Shown here one piece after another: positions 25,301 to 37,241 of a stretch of 64,000 nt of DNA (position 1 is its first letter; each line of letters starts with the position of its first letter). The stretch is from Carya illinoinensis (taxonomy: Eukaryota; Streptophyta; Magnoliopsida; Fagales; Juglandaceae), in contig NC_056767.1 of assembly GCF_018687715.1 (NCBI RefSeq), positions 4,470,001 through 4,534,000 on the forward strand, given 5' to 3'. The position numbers and the translations under genes are program-made. Below the pieces are notes generated by a model. It did no database searches. It saw nothing but the letters and a program-made list of their open reading frames with translations, and was not told the DNA's origin.

Positions 25301-25980
25301 TAATGAATGGAATTCGGTTTCATTTGAAAGAGCGTGAAAAGCATCGTTGCACCCAAAACAATGGGGTGGTGGTCAATGGCAAGCATCAAGGAACCCCTGT
25401 TGACTACTACAGTGTATTGAATGACATTATAGAATTTCGCTATATGGGTTGGCGTAAGGTTTAATTGTTTAGCTGTGCTTGGTGGGACATGGGGGACCCA
25501 AGGAGAGGGATACGTGTTAGGGACCATCTAAATAGTGTGAATATGGCTAGGCAATTATATAAAGATGAGCCTTTTGCCTTAGCATGCCAAGCATTGCAAG
25601 TGTTTTACCTAAAAGACCCGACCTTTGGGGGAAGTTGGCATGTTGTACATAAGATTACAAGTAGGAATATTTTCAACATTCGGTTGATGACCCCTAGAGA
25701 GGATGAGGATGATGACGACGAATCCTCTAGGGGTCAATCGAAAGATGAAGGTGACGCTAATGGCAACAACTATGGGCCTGTTATGGAGAGTGACTCAGGC
25801 ATACCGAATCCATTGCATCGAGTCGATGAACAACATTTGCCCATTGATCCATCTATTCTATCACGTCGACACCTTACCCAACCAGTTGACGATGATGTCT
25901 TTATTGATGATGACATGCATGACAATGAGGATGGGATGATTAACATAAATGATGAGAATAACTATTTTGATTACTTATAA
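22313..25980 (+). pseudogene. CACTA transposase TNP2, decayed
   Basis: It starts at MDKTWMHVEDI. The N-terminal transposase-associated domain has the zinc-binding pattern CPCKRCRNR (residues about 43-51), followed by an acidic stretch. The TNP2 core (Transposase_21) follows with YEKIDVCPNDC, WKENAEYNECPKCSASRW, VRLGLASDGFNPFNNMS, WPVLL-type LVPYNLPHW, LWTINDFPAYANLSGWSTKGK and GHRRWLP. Then come NLDVMHIEKNICDNVLKTL, a DUF4218 region with MVHLAIYLPEEALLAGPVQYRWMYPFER (24480-24570) and a DUF4216 region (25255-25640). The C-terminus is acidic. Faults are a frameshift at about 23000-23030, a stop after about 23860, TGA at 24182 and 24333, and Trp-to-TAG near 25090. Introns at about 24895-25016 and 25107-25153 look plausible. 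TNP2 cuts the element's ends; this copy cannot be made whole. Confidence 0.93.
24905..25005 (+). repeat. Direct repeat in TNP2 intron
   Basis: TTGATGTCATATAATGTTATCC occurs about 66 bp apart (from about 24911 and 24977), with one change in the following CCTTG stretch. It is a local tandem duplication inside the probable intron. Confidence 0.7.
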
Positions 25981-28900
25981 AAAAAAAATGATGAGAATAA
26001 CTCTGGTAGTGAGTCCGATCATCAACATGATCAAGACTCAGATGATGATGATGGTATTTCTTTCCCATATATACATGATGATTATATATATGCCATGTGG
26101 TTATACAAAGGTACTCGTAACTAATTTTGTGCATGTTCTTTGTAGTTTCTACATGACTTCAAAAGGCTATGGTGGGAATTGCATAGATGTTGCGTGACTT
26201 CACATGACGGGGATTGGATCCACCATGTTTGACATGTAAGCGTCCAAACTCAGTAATAAAACAAATATATGTGCAAAACCAAGCTTGTTTCTTCAAGTAC
26301 ATACCCTTTACTTATTAGTATTGGTCTATTTTTTCCTGATTTGGGGTCTTCTCAATTGATATGACCAAATACCATATATGGGTGGGTTATTCAAGCAGAA
26401 AGATGGACCTGGTTTGGCCACTTTTCCCCTCATTAATGTGGCTGATATTATTTTGGGAATGAGCATAAGAAACATACTAATGAAACAACAAGAGGTATAG
26501 TGGTTTGACAAAAGCAATACGCTTCTTTCCATTTGGATAAGTTCAAAGGGGTGAGGTCTTTGATTAACTGTCTAGTACAAATGTCCATATATTCACAGTA
26601 TACTTCCCGTCTGTCATTAATAGAACATGACAGACAAGAGGTGTATGAAATTATTTCTTGAGAGTCACGAGAGCTACTCATAAGATCTTTATCGCAAAGC
26701 ACAAAAGCCTAGTTTAACTAGTTGAAACTAGCAGGCTAAGCAATTTGGGCTTAGCTGAGATCTTGACATTAGAAATAATTATGAGTTTTTTATCCAAACC
26801 ATAGTTTAGCTATAATTTTATCGGAGATTTGTATAGCAGTTTCCTTTTCCAAGACAGTTAATAGCCATAGAAATTATTGGAAAAAACAGAGCTAAGATAG
26901 GCATATATTGCTTAATTTTGCCTACTTACCAATCACAAATAATCATGGTTATGTATAGGAAGTAGTAATGTACTCACAGGTTTAAATATTGGATGCAGAT
27001 GAACTGGTCTATCACATACTAACATTGTGATAGACCTAAAATATCAACTTACCAACCATGCATGTTTATGGAGGTCAATGCTGGACATGGAGGAGGCATT
27101 ATTGCTGGGGAGTGAAAATTTATATTGAGGCAATTATATGATATGGGGGTCAATGATGAATATTAGAGATGAGATTTAAATGGTGTACTGAAAAATCAGA
27201 TTGAGCCATGATGTTAGTGTATGCTAAAACATAACATTATCCACTGAAATTAATGCATTAACTGGAAATAGAACCAAGTGCTGGAAATCACATGTTAATC
27301 CACATAGAAAATAGAAACAAATGGTGTAAAACAGCAACACAGGATTATAATTAAGCAGTTATAAGCCATGTGTTTCTGTTAAGCAGTTCTAATTAAAATG
27401 TTAAGCGGTTACAGCAGCAACACAGCATCACATGTAGCAGATTTTAATTAAAATGTGCTTGGTATAGGAGCTTCAATGGCCCAGTACCAATTATAAAACA
27501 TAGTGTGACTTTATGGACATACAATTCCCCATGGAGATGACACTAAACTCAAATTTTTTGTCAAACAGTCAATATATTTTATTGAGAAATAAAACTTGGT
27601 AAATTTTATTGAGAATAAAAGGTAAATCCAAATTGTTCCTGCACAATGACTAAAAGTGTTATTTTGGTCAACAAAAGAAAAATCCAAGTATTATTTTGGG
27701 CAACAAGTTAAATGTGCAAGGATGTTAAAAGACAACAAGTGAGCTTTTTTCCAACAAGTAATAAAACTTGGACGTTGTTTAATTTTTCTTGCAATTAGAA
27801 TAAATTCATATGCAGCACTATGCATATGGTTGTTACAATTGTGGTTGGGAGTGTTGTCACTTTTATTACTATCACATTTAATACTTAATTTTACTACCCA
27901 AATAAAAGAGGCGGGAACTCTATTGAGGGGCGAGATGGTAAAATTTGGGAATACAAGTGAACTGGCGCCAGGGTCACTTCTCAAGTAAGAACAAATGGGG
28001 ACAGCTGTACTCTTACCTATCCATTGGGTCCATATCACACTTGCTTTGATATATTTTCTCATTGGTTTTTTACTAACTGTACGTGCTGGAGATAAGAAGA
28101 CTGAGCTCTCACCTAGTGTGTTTTCAGAGACTACAAGCCTTCGATCTTCAGTAAGTAACAAAAAGCTTGAGGCTTCTCCTAGGGGTATCCATTGCTGAGT
28201 GAGTTGTACAAGAATACCTACACATTTTTCCCCCTTTGTCATTTCACAAAGTTACTCTATTTTTGGATTTCCTTACTAGTTTTGGGCCTTAGCTTTTCAG
28301 CAAAATATAAAGGTACATGTTTTCCCAAATCCTATAAAGCATCTCCAGGATTTTTTAGTATATGTTTTTTGCACAAAATTCTGTTTTGGCCTGCATGACA
28401 CAAAATTATTACACTTTGTTCACATTTAGCAACCTGTAATATGATCTTGTCATGTTTGAAGGGTTTGAAATCACATATATTTATTTAGCCAATAGAAAGT
28501 TACAGTTTTGAAACATGTTATTGTTTATATCGAGTAAGATTCTAGTTTATTCAATGAGTTAAAAGAAAAAAGCTTGAGGCATGTCCTAGGAGTATCCATT
28601 ACTGAGTGAGAGCTACAAGAATAGTATGACAGTTTTTCCCTCTTAGCCATTTCACAAAGTTACTTGATTTATGGATTTTCTCACTGGTTTTGAGCCTTAA
28701 CTTTTCAGCTACCACAAAACTCAGCAAAATACAAAGGTACATGTTTTCCCAAATCCTGGAAAATATCTTCTGGATTTTTAAGTATATGTTATCTGCATCT
28801 CTTCTGATTTGGGCTTGCATGACATTTCTAAATTATTGCACATTGCTCACATTTAGCAACCTGGTAATCTAATCTTGTCATTTTTGGGGGGTTTTAAATC

Positions 28901-29434
28901 ACGTCCACTTTATTTAGCCAAGAGAAAGTTATAGTCTGCTAAACCTAAGATTTGATAAGATTTATGAATAAAGCATGAGAGTGTTTCCTACTTAGTGCTA
29001 CCTAGTTGGTGAGGAAGGAAGAATAGTGGAGGTGGAAGCTTGTTTGTTGAGCTTCTTTATACACAATTATGGTAAATAGGTCATATGGTTAATAAAGTGG
29101 ACAGGTTGCTTCAGTAATATTTTTAGACTTGATAATGTATTTGTCTCAAACATGGTATCTTAGTTTTACATCTACTGTCACTAGAGATCTATTTCTACCA
29201 TCTTTTCATACAATATCTCAGCTTACCATATATTGTTTTATAACTTTACAAAACAACCTATTTATCTAACATTGATGTAAGTATGTAAGGCATTGTTGAG
29301 GGGGAATATATTGCTGAGGAAAACCACCAGCAAGCACAGCGTATTTAAATTTTTATGTTACATCATTTTTGTCTAATTGGTAATGTTTATGGATTGCATG
29401 TTTAATTTTAATTTGGATCCAAGTTGGGTAAAAG
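25981..29434. other. CACTA spacer between tnp2 and tnpA-like genes
   Basis: Mostly non-coding. It holds a large direct duplication at 28164-28936 (listed separately). No protein domain is recognised on either strand. Confidence 0.45.
28164..28936 (+). repeat. Two direct copies of about 350-370 bp, period 407 bp
   Basis: Both copies start AGCTTGAGGC (28164 and 28571) and share TCACAAAGTTACT, GGTACATGTTTTCCCAAATCCT and CACATTTAGCAACCTG. They end AGCCAA.AGAAAGTTA. Many substitutions and small indels show that the duplication is old. Confidence 0.85.
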
Positions 29435-31407
29435 ATGTGGCGAACTATAAATGGAGGAAGGAGGGGACAACGGGGTAGCCACAAAAGAGCATCAATAACT
29501 GCACATAGCAGCCCAGCTGCACCTAACTATGGCCCAGCTACACAAGATCTGCCTCCAGGTAGGAATTCCCGAGATGATTTGGAAGTATTCATGAATGACT
29601 CGACCAAAGCACAAGTAGGAGATGTAGGCATACAACAATCGGGAGATATAGGACAAGCTGCACATAGCAGTTTGGGTACACGTAGCAGCCCAGCTGCACA
29701 AGATACACCTCGAAGTAGAAATTTACGGGATGAGGAGGAAGCATTCATGAATGACTCGACCCAAGCACAAGGGACAGATGTGGGCATACAACAGTTTATG
29801 GCTGTAGGAGAAGCTGGAGAGGGTAATATTATTTCAGGTCTGACAGCTATTAAAATAAATGTTATACCTTTTTTTTACTCATTTGTTGAAGCTAAACAGC
29901 TAGGGTAGGATTTATTGGGTAGTTATACATCAATAAAGTCTTAAATAGTTAAATCCTTGGTTTGTTTTTTGTGATACAGCTTCACTCATTAAAAAGCGTG
30001 GTCGAGGGCCTGCTAGGGGCACGGAATTCGAACGCCTAAGGAAAATGGATAAGATACCTTTGGTAATACAAGATGGACATAGAGGTCCATCATGCGAGAA
30101 TTCATCAATCTTTAGTAGTCGAGTGATGTCAATCGTTAAAGTACATGCTGAACTAAGGCATGAAAGCTGGGGTTTAGTAACTGATGAGGAGAAACAAGAG
30201 TTGATCGATCGCGTTAGGGTAGGAATTTTTTTATAATGGTAACTATTTACTTCCTTATTTTAATGTGCTATCGTTGATTCATAACGTTTATATAAATCTG
30301 TTGGGTTGCATTCAAATTTTGTCTTAGATTGGACAAAAGAAAATCACCGTGAAATGGTGTGTACATATCTAGCTGATAAGTACAACGCCTATCACTATGA
30401 ACTCCACAAAGTTTATTTAAAGTATAGATCTCATGAGGAGGCCCTTGATGGTGGGGCATGTATGGTGGACAACAGTGTTTCGAAGTGGCTTTGTGAGCGG
30501 TGGGCAAGTGGAACATTCAAGGTATATTAGTACTAGTTTTAAGAATATTATCACATAGCTTTTACATTCATCTATATAAATAATTTTAAATGTTAGACTT
30601 CTATATGATTAATTTTTCAACCTTTTTAATTTTCAGCTTATAAGTCGAAAAACCATTAAATTGATAAATTCTTGTATATTCAAGAGCAATCTCGAAGGGC
30701 TACTGCAAATAGGAAGAAATTAAAGGTCAAGCATACGGGTGGAAGAAAATCCTTTGTCAGGATTTTGGAAGAAAATGTATGTACAGTCAAGCATTTTTCC
30801 TTTAATATGTACTACAACTAGTTTATGAATTTTATCATTAACTGTTACTGGTTGATGCTAGTGTGAAACTGCACCCAATCTGGTTGCTTTTTATAAAGAG
30901 ACACACTGGTCAAAGCAAAAGGGCAAATTTATCAATGCTACAACTGAACATAACTATGTAAGATTGGTTTTCATTTAGTTCATGTATTGGACTTAGTATT
31001 GCATGAAATCTAACTACTTATTGTGAAGTTTTTTCTTAATTCAGAATCTTATGTTGGAGCAATTGCATGAGAAGGACCCTGAAGAGGAGAATATTGTTGA
31101 AGCAACTGAGGTTGTTTTCAAAGATGTTTTGGGATATAGATCTGGGTATGCACAGGGGCTAAGGCACTCGGTCATTCCTGACCCTTCTCCATCAATGCAG
31201 AAGAACAAGGTTTTTAAACATCTATACTAGAAGAATGAACGGAACAAGAGTTTTGCAAATATGTATAAGGAAAAACTAGAGCAAATAATGGAGAATTTGG
31301 AGGCTATGCAACATAATTTCTCAGAGTATGAGAAAACAATGAACTTCCGAGTGTCTGAGTTGGAGGGAAATAGTGAGTCTCATAAGGAGACTCAAAGAGA
31401 TGCTTAG
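29435..31407 (+). pseudogene. CACTA TNPA-like gene with Transposase_24 (Ptta) domain
   Basis: Six exons can be drawn with GT-AG borders: 29435-29822, 29980-30218, 30328-30521, 30647-30776, 30862-30957 and 31045-31407. Exon 1 is Ser/Ala/Asp-rich with two repeats of a RNSRDDLEVFMNDST-type unit. Exons 2-3 have KKRGRGPARGTEF and WTKENHREMVCTYLADKYN. Exon 4 has the hallmark SRRATANRKKLKVKHTGGRK of the En/Spm Transposase_24 family. The end (31260-31400) is predicted coiled coil. In-frame stops near 30660 and 31226 suggest that it is dead. Proteins of this type bind subterminal repeats and act with TNP2. Intron borders are my inference. Confidence 0.8.
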
Positions 31408-31985
31408 GCATCTCTATCCATGCATATTTTGGTAGTTTTTTGTGAATTTTTGGTGGATTGTGACAATCCTGTAACCATGGCAGTGTGCAAAGAGGTAGAA
31501 CAGAGAAATTTTGATGTGTAATGTGGGGTGTTTTAGGATTGAAGTTTACAACAAGTGGTTTTGTTATGATCCTAGTTTTATGAGGTGGTTGTACAATTTT
31601 TGTGAAGGTGTTTAATCCAATTTTTTTAGTCTTCTGCATATAAATGCAGGGTATGAAGGGGTGATTTTCCTTAAACCTAGTGCTTTTTTCCAGGATCAAG
31701 AGATGACTTTCTTAATGCTGGACTTAAAAACTCTCAAGAGGTATTTTGTCTAAGTTTCTTTGACAGTTGTGATTATGTATGCTGGAGCTTTTATTGTATT
31801 TCCCAAATTTTTTGTGTGAACTTAATAAATCTGTTTATTCTATACAGGTTCCACAAATGGATGGGATCTTTTCTTCACTTGGTGTACACCATTGATGACA
31901 CCTGACTTGATATCACTAGCATGCATGTAGAAGAGTAAGAGATTGGCGGCAAGAAACTAATTACTCTAAATTAACAGAGTAAGTT

Positions 31986-34200
31986 TGTGATACCCCGTTT
32001 TTACGTGTATTTTCACTGAATGGTTGTTTTTAATTTGAATAATATATTGGTTTATTTATTTTAAATTAATGTGTTTTAATTGGTTTTAATTTATTTGATG
32101 TGTTTAATTTATTTTAGTCGTTTTACGGTTTTTAATATCGTTTTCGGCGGATCGGTTTTTGGTCTCCGGAGTGAGGATTGGACCTCATTTCTTTTCTTTC
32201 CTCTTTTTCTTTTTCCCTTTTTTCCGTTTCTTTTTCCTTCTTTTTCTTTCTTTTTCTTTCTTTTCTTCTTCTTTCTTCTCCTTTCTCTCCCACGTACGCC
32301 CAGCTGCCCCTTTTTCTCATTCCCGTCGCCGCCACTTTGACCGGCCAGTTCTCCGCCGTCCGGCCACCGTTTGGTGCGCCGTCACCACCATTCTCTTCCC
32401 CTTCCACCATAGATCATCCCCACCAATTTTCAGAGCCATCGGACCATCCGTTAGCTTTCGAGAGCCACCGGAAGTCGCTGCACCTGCTTTGTTTTTGCCC
32501 CTGTTGCCGGTTGCTTTCGCAGTCCAGAACCGCCGCTCGCCGGTGGCGTGGCCGACACCACCCACCCAGTTTTCTTCCCCTCTCACCAGTGAACATCCCC
32601 ACCAAGTTTCACCTCCATCCGAGCCACCGTTAGCCGCCACGAGCTCCTCCAAGCCATACGGTTTTTCACCGTTTCCGGCGCCGTCGCACCACCTCCGGCC
32701 ACCATCTTTTCACAGCTTCTTCCCCTACCTCTTGCCGACCTAAACCACCCATTTCCGGCCTCGATCCGTTGCCGGAGCAGCTCCCACGAGCTCAACTCCG
32801 TTCAGCCATTTTTTGGCCTTCGACCGCCATTTCCACCACCACCCACGGCCAAAACTCATTTCCCTTAACTTCATAAATATCTTAAGGTCATTCCCTATCA
32901 ATCCCGAGCCTTGATTTGTCCCCGTTCGAAAATGGGTAATTTATTACCCACGACAACAGTGTAAATTACACTGTTACGTTGTTTTTTCTCCGCCGTTTGC
33001 AACGCCGGGTGTTTTCTAAAATTGCCATATAGCGCTGTAAGTATTTTCCAAACCCTATTTTCAGATTTAAATATATATTGCTCATTCAATTATTTTATCT
33101 GCTGGTTGGTTGATTCCGGACTGAGTCCGAGGAGTTCGGGGGTCGGATGGATGGAGGACGGAGTTGCCTGTTTATTTATTTTATGTTGTTGGATTATTTT
33201 ATTATGCATTGATATGGCATTACATGGTGCATGCACGTGTGTTTTTGTTTATGTGTGAAAAGCCTGTGTATTGGCGTAAGTGGTCTTACGGGTGCGTGTG
33301 TATCACGACCCCAAGCCGGGATGGGGTATTATCCCGGTGGAGCTCCTCTGGTCACTCGGGAGCGGAATAAATTGAGTGATGTCCCCTGAGTTGTCGCTAG
33401 ACGACGGGAGCGGGGGCTAGGGGTTGCTTGGCTACGAACGCGCCGGGCGTGGAACTGGGCATCGCTCTACGCACCGACTCTGTGGCCCTTCGCTGGTGAG
33501 GGCTAGAAGATGCTTGGCTACGAACGTGCGGGGCACAGAACTGGGCATCGCTCGTTAGGTGTCACATGCGTGGTGGTACTCTGCGGTGTGGCACTGGAGC
33601 CAGGGTGTGCGGATGACCCCTAGGGGAGGTCATGGTGCATACGGTTAATATGGATAATGGTTTGAGATGGATAAAGGCCAAATGTGACTTTTGGCGTGTT
33701 TTTCGGAAAGGATGTGTTTTTGGGCCAAATGGGTTTTTGGCGTGTGTGGAAAATTATGTTTTTGGGTTTTGTGCATCGGGCATGCTTCATGCATTTTGTT
33801 TGAGTTCTATGTGTTTTTATCTGGTAGTGTTTGGGTTTTACTTACCTGTGGTACCATTTTGGTTCCGTAGCTTTTGGTGCAGAGTTGGAGGACGAAGAGG
33901 AGGAGGCTGAGCCCGAGGATGCGGCTCCACCGGGTTGCTGATGCTATGCTTTATATTTGGTTTAAAACTGTATTTGTGTTTTTGTAATATTTTATCTATG
34001 TATGTTTTATACAGCTTGTATTACGTTAAGAAAAATTCTGGTACTTAGTTATGACTTTCGTTATCCGCTGCGTGTTTCTTTGTACACTTATGTTGCCTTG
34101 CACACACTTGACACCCGTCGATAGGATGGTGACCCGGGTTGTCACCATCCGGACGTCTCGATTTTCCCGTGTTCGGGCGTGGGGATTTGGTGGCGTCACA
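31986..34200. mobile_element. Solo LTR, 2.2 kb, probably Ty3/gypsy
   Basis: It starts TGTGATACCCCG and ends GGCGTCACA, with TGTGA/TCACA inverted ends. A perfect 5-bp target duplication AAGTT flanks it (31981-31985 and 34201-34205). There is no internal retrotransposon sequence. Length, GC-rich composition and ends resemble LTRs of the Tekay/Del chromovirus group, though lineage cannot be fixed without coding sequence. A pyrimidine-rich stretch (32180-32290) and an 86-bp-period tandem repeat (GCTTGGCTACGAACG at 33426 and 33512) lie inside. It formed by recombination between two LTRs after insertion into the CACTA 3' region. Confidence 0.9.
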
Positions 34201-34205
34201 AAGTT

Positions 34206-35600
34206 ACCAACTTTGTTATAGATCTTGAGTTTGTCATAGCTGAAATACATTATAGGATTTTATTAGCTACTTGATAACTGGTTGCTGGATATAAGGTGAG
34301 CAATACTAATTGGGTATGATCATTATATAAATAACTATATAGAGTTGGATTGAATTTGGGTTAGCCAAAGGGTTTGTATTCATAAGGATTTATGGATATT
34401 TCATTGTAGTTTGGTTTATATAATTAATGAATATAGAAAAGTATGCACTGGCTTTAAGACATATTTATATTAAAAAGTGCTGGTAAAAAAAAGGGTAAAA
34501 GCAGGAAAAATGTATGGAAGAAAACACATTTAGAGTCTGCAGTGTATGGGTGGGTTTGTAAATCCAAATCTGGTTATTATTATGATGTTGGAGTTTGGTC
34601 ATTATATAAATAAATATATATATCAAATAGTGGTTGGAATATGATTAAAATGTGCTTGATGGTGCACCTTGGATATATGTAAAAGATGGTAGTATTATTC
34701 TTTTTGGAATTAGCCTCCCATGGAGTTCAGTAACAGCTTTAGTACACAAATACCCTATGTTCCTAGTTTATAATATTGTGTGGTTGTATGTTTGATATGA
34801 TAAATTCCACTGGAGTCATTACTTAAAAAGATAAATTCCACTAGAGTTATGATATAGATGGTTTACGTGATTACTTGTGGCACAATAGCTCCTAATAAAA
34901 AAAAAAGAGTGTGTTCATATATGGTTAACATGTGCAGTGGGCTTAACAGCAAGATGTATTAGTTGATGTAGTAGAACTGATCAGCATATAAACTGGTGGA
35001 ATATTAAACTGTTATTTCATATGATTTTCAGGTATTGAGAATAGCAAGATGTATGGATGAAGAGTAATGTTTGGGCAAAGTTTTACTGGGAAGATGAAGT
35101 GGAACTGGATCTTGTGAATCTGATATGTGTCTGGAACCCAAAATATTATGTATGCGTGGATTATATTAATCATTTTGGGTTCTATTAGTTGATTAGGCTA
35201 TTGTGATGCTCAAAAATGTAGTCTTCCCTCTTGTACTCCCTACTTTACAAACATTGATGTATTTCTCACCATTGATTGATGTATTTCAATATTGGCATGA
35301 TGTTTTAAATTTCAAAGTGTGATATATATATATACAAGGGTGCAACCAAAAAATTTGGATCCAATAACTTTGCAATAGTTATGTTATATATGTGTGTGTG
35401 TGTGTGTGATAGCAGATTCATTAATATTCATTTTCAGCCTATATATATAGCATTTTGAATTCAGCAGGATATTATGAGAAAAGACCATGATAGGAAGAGT
35501 GAGAAATGGTAATAAAATTACTACATTTTGTTGTAGTATTCCCCACAAAGAAATAGGTGACAAAAACTGTATTCCAACTAAGCCATACAATGAGAAACTG
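34206..35600. other. CACTA right arm, non-coding
   Basis: AT-rich DNA without recognised genes. A (TG)9 microsatellite is at 35391-35408. Confidence 0.5.
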
Positions 35601-36216
35601 TAACCCGACTAAGCCACCAAATGGAAGGGTGGCAAAATATCAATTTCAATACAACACTCTAAGTGGGCAAATTGTTTTTCCCACAAACAAATATCATGAA
35701 CAATACTCTTTATTGACGAAATCAAATAGTCCAAAAAAATATATTTCCAACTTTTACTCACAAAATCAAATAATAGGAAAGTATGTATTGCTAGGAAACA
35801 ATGTCATGCAAAAAAATCTTTACCTACGGGTTTAGTAGGTGGGAAATAGTATAATTTCATCCGTTATTGACAATGGACTTTGGTTGGAAAAGATTTATTT
35901 CCACGAAATACGTTCATAAAAAATATAAATGCCACCAAATCATTTAGTGTGAAAACAAGTATTTCCCACTAGTCAAAACTGATTTTAGTCACCTTTTGCT
36001 ACGAAATTTATTCACTTTCTCTACTACTTATTTGGTGAAAAAATGTAAGCATTTCCCACTAATTTACTAATTAGTGAGAAAAAACACTTAGTGTCACCAA
36101 CTTTAAGTCACTAATCTTCCACGGATAGATTTAGTAGAAAAAGAGCATTTCCCACTACGAGTATAGTTTTTCCGAGTAAATACCCTCGTGGGGGAAAACT
36201 AACAAATGTTGTAGTG
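35600..36216 (-). repeat. CACTA right subterminal repeat region
   Basis: The motif ATTTCCCACT recurs at 35961, 36051 and 36147, about 90-96 bp apart. TTTTCCCAC occurs near 35678 and an inverted GTGGGAAAT near 35840. The last 40 bp hold CTCGTGGGGGAAAAC, whose inverse resembles TTTTCCCACGAG near the left end (about 17848). Such arrays are the binding sites of TNPA-type proteins in CACTA elements. Confidence 0.75.
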
Positions 36217-36219
36217 ACC

Positions 36220-36352
36220 GTACCTAGGCTAGAATATTCTCAATTCAAAAACTTCTCTCTCATTGTAGCTATGCCTATAAAAAGGCATCACTGTAACGCT
36301 TTCATATATACAAGAAAATACAAGTTTGAAGCAAAGTTCATTTTCTTAAGCA
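36220..36352 (+). repeat. 3' LTR of Ale-like copia, second part
   Basis: It continues the LTR from TACCTAGGCTA to CTTAAGCA, matching 13532-13664, and is followed by the copia target duplication TTGAG (36353-36357). Confidence 0.93.
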
Positions 36353-36357
36353 TTGAG

Positions 36358-37241
36358 GCTTTAAAATAGAAACATATCCCCAAACGGCAAAAGCGGAAGA
36401 AATCTCAATCGAAACTCGAGTCCAAATCGGGCATGAATTACTGACATTCCAAAACAGTCGTAAAAATAGTTATGATTGTAGGTAAAAGTGTGGACACTAA
36501 TCCCCTCATTCTCATGCGCAAACTCTGAACCGGATTCCTTCACCTTCCTATGCTGTTGCCACCTCTTTTTGGTCAAACTATGTCGACACTCTCTCTATAT
36601 TCTCACTCTCCTGTAACTTCCTCCTTCGGCAATATTCAACCAAGTCTGTTGCGGACTCTCCAACGACTAAGGTTATGATGGTTTGAAGTTGGTAGGAGAA
36701 ACGATTCTCCACCAATCCTCGGACACAATATCACATCTCTAAACTCCAACTTTTCGTGTAAAAAATCCTAGATTCATGTTCATCAGGATAAGCCAGGCCC
36801 TTTCCGTATATGCGAGAGTTGTTTTCTAACGCCCTCTCTTAAGTTTCTCCATCTCTTACGATGACTTTCATTGAGGTTCGTTGTTCGAGACCCATTTCAT
36901 TTTTTCTCTCTCTGATTTTATTGTTTTCTTTCCATTAACGATGATGATGATGTTCTGGTTTTTGGGTTTCTTTTTAGAATTTCTGGTCCTTTCTCCGCCT
37001 TGAAGGTATCAAAAAAAGAGCTGAAGTTTTCTCAGGTAATTGAACTCTATTTGGCCAAATGTTTGAATTTAGTTCAAGTGGCATGCAACAATTGTGTACC
37101 ATTTTAGTCTAAAACTATACAAAATTCAATTTTTGTTGGTGTTCTTGTACATGAAAGTTATCCTTTTATATGTTTTTTTTTTTTTTTTAATTTTGCATTT
37201 TCCCTGCAACCAAACGATTTCAACCTTAATTCTACGGAAAA
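36358..37241 (+). promoter_or_regulatory. Promoter and leader region of the ZIP gene
   Basis: 884 bp between the copia end and the ZIP start codon. It contains one perfect zinc-deficiency response element, a TATA-like CTATATT at 36595-36601 just after it, and CT-rich leader-like DNA (36880-37030). The exact transcription start cannot be seen. Confidence 0.55.
36580..36589 (+). promoter_or_regulatory. Zinc-deficiency response element (ZDRE)
   Basis: ATGTCGACAC fits the 10-bp consensus RTGTCGACAY bound by the F-group bZIP factors (bZIP19/bZIP23 in Arabidopsis), which activate ZIP genes under zinc shortage. It lies 662 bp upstream of the chosen start codon and 227 bp from the retrotransposon edge. 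Confidence 0.75.

Larger units (their letters stand above)
17813..36216 (+). mobile_element. CACTA (En/Spm) DNA transposon, 18.4 kb
   Basis: The left end is CACTACAACAT and the right end is its exact inverse ATGTTGTAGTG. Each is flanked by the 3-bp target duplication ACC (17810-17812, 36217-36219), the standard size for CACTA. It carries the two gene types expected of the superfamily, TNP2 (22313-25980) and a TNPA-like Transposase_24 gene (29435-31407), both on the plus strand. Subterminal repeats with TTTCCCAC and CCCACGAG occur at both ends. Later inserts within it include a LINE fragment and a solo LTR. It jumped into the 3' LTR of the copia element and so is younger than that element. Confidence 0.96.
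13410..36352 (+). mobile_element. Ty1/copia LTR retrotransposon, Ale/Retrofit-like, interrupted by CACTA
   Basis: 5' LTR 13410-13664, internal region to 17691, then a 3' LTR broken into 17692-17812 and 36220-36352 by the CACTA element. The perfect 5-bp target duplications TTGAG lie at 13405-13409 and 36353-36357 and prove that the two outer ends belong together. The short LTR (255 bp) and the motif wording of gag and protease suggest the Ale/Retrofit lineage. Without the insertion the element is about 4.5 kb. By hand count the LTRs differ at about 19 positions. Confidence 0.93.

Noticed and set aside
28164..28936. Tandem repeats considered as a CRISPR-like array
   Set aside because: Two diverged copies of several hundred bases in a plant genome; no spacer-repeat pattern.
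29492..29787. Minus-strand Cys/Ser-rich frames
   Set aside because: Shadow of exon 1 of the TNPA-like gene, repeated because that exon has an internal repeat.
32080..32795. Several long open frames rich in Phe/Ser/Pro or Arg/Glu
   Set aside because: They arise from the pyrimidine-rich part of the solo LTR on both strands and have no coding motif.
35391..35409. (TG)n run as a possible regulatory switch
   Set aside because: An ordinary short microsatellite inside the CACTA right arm.
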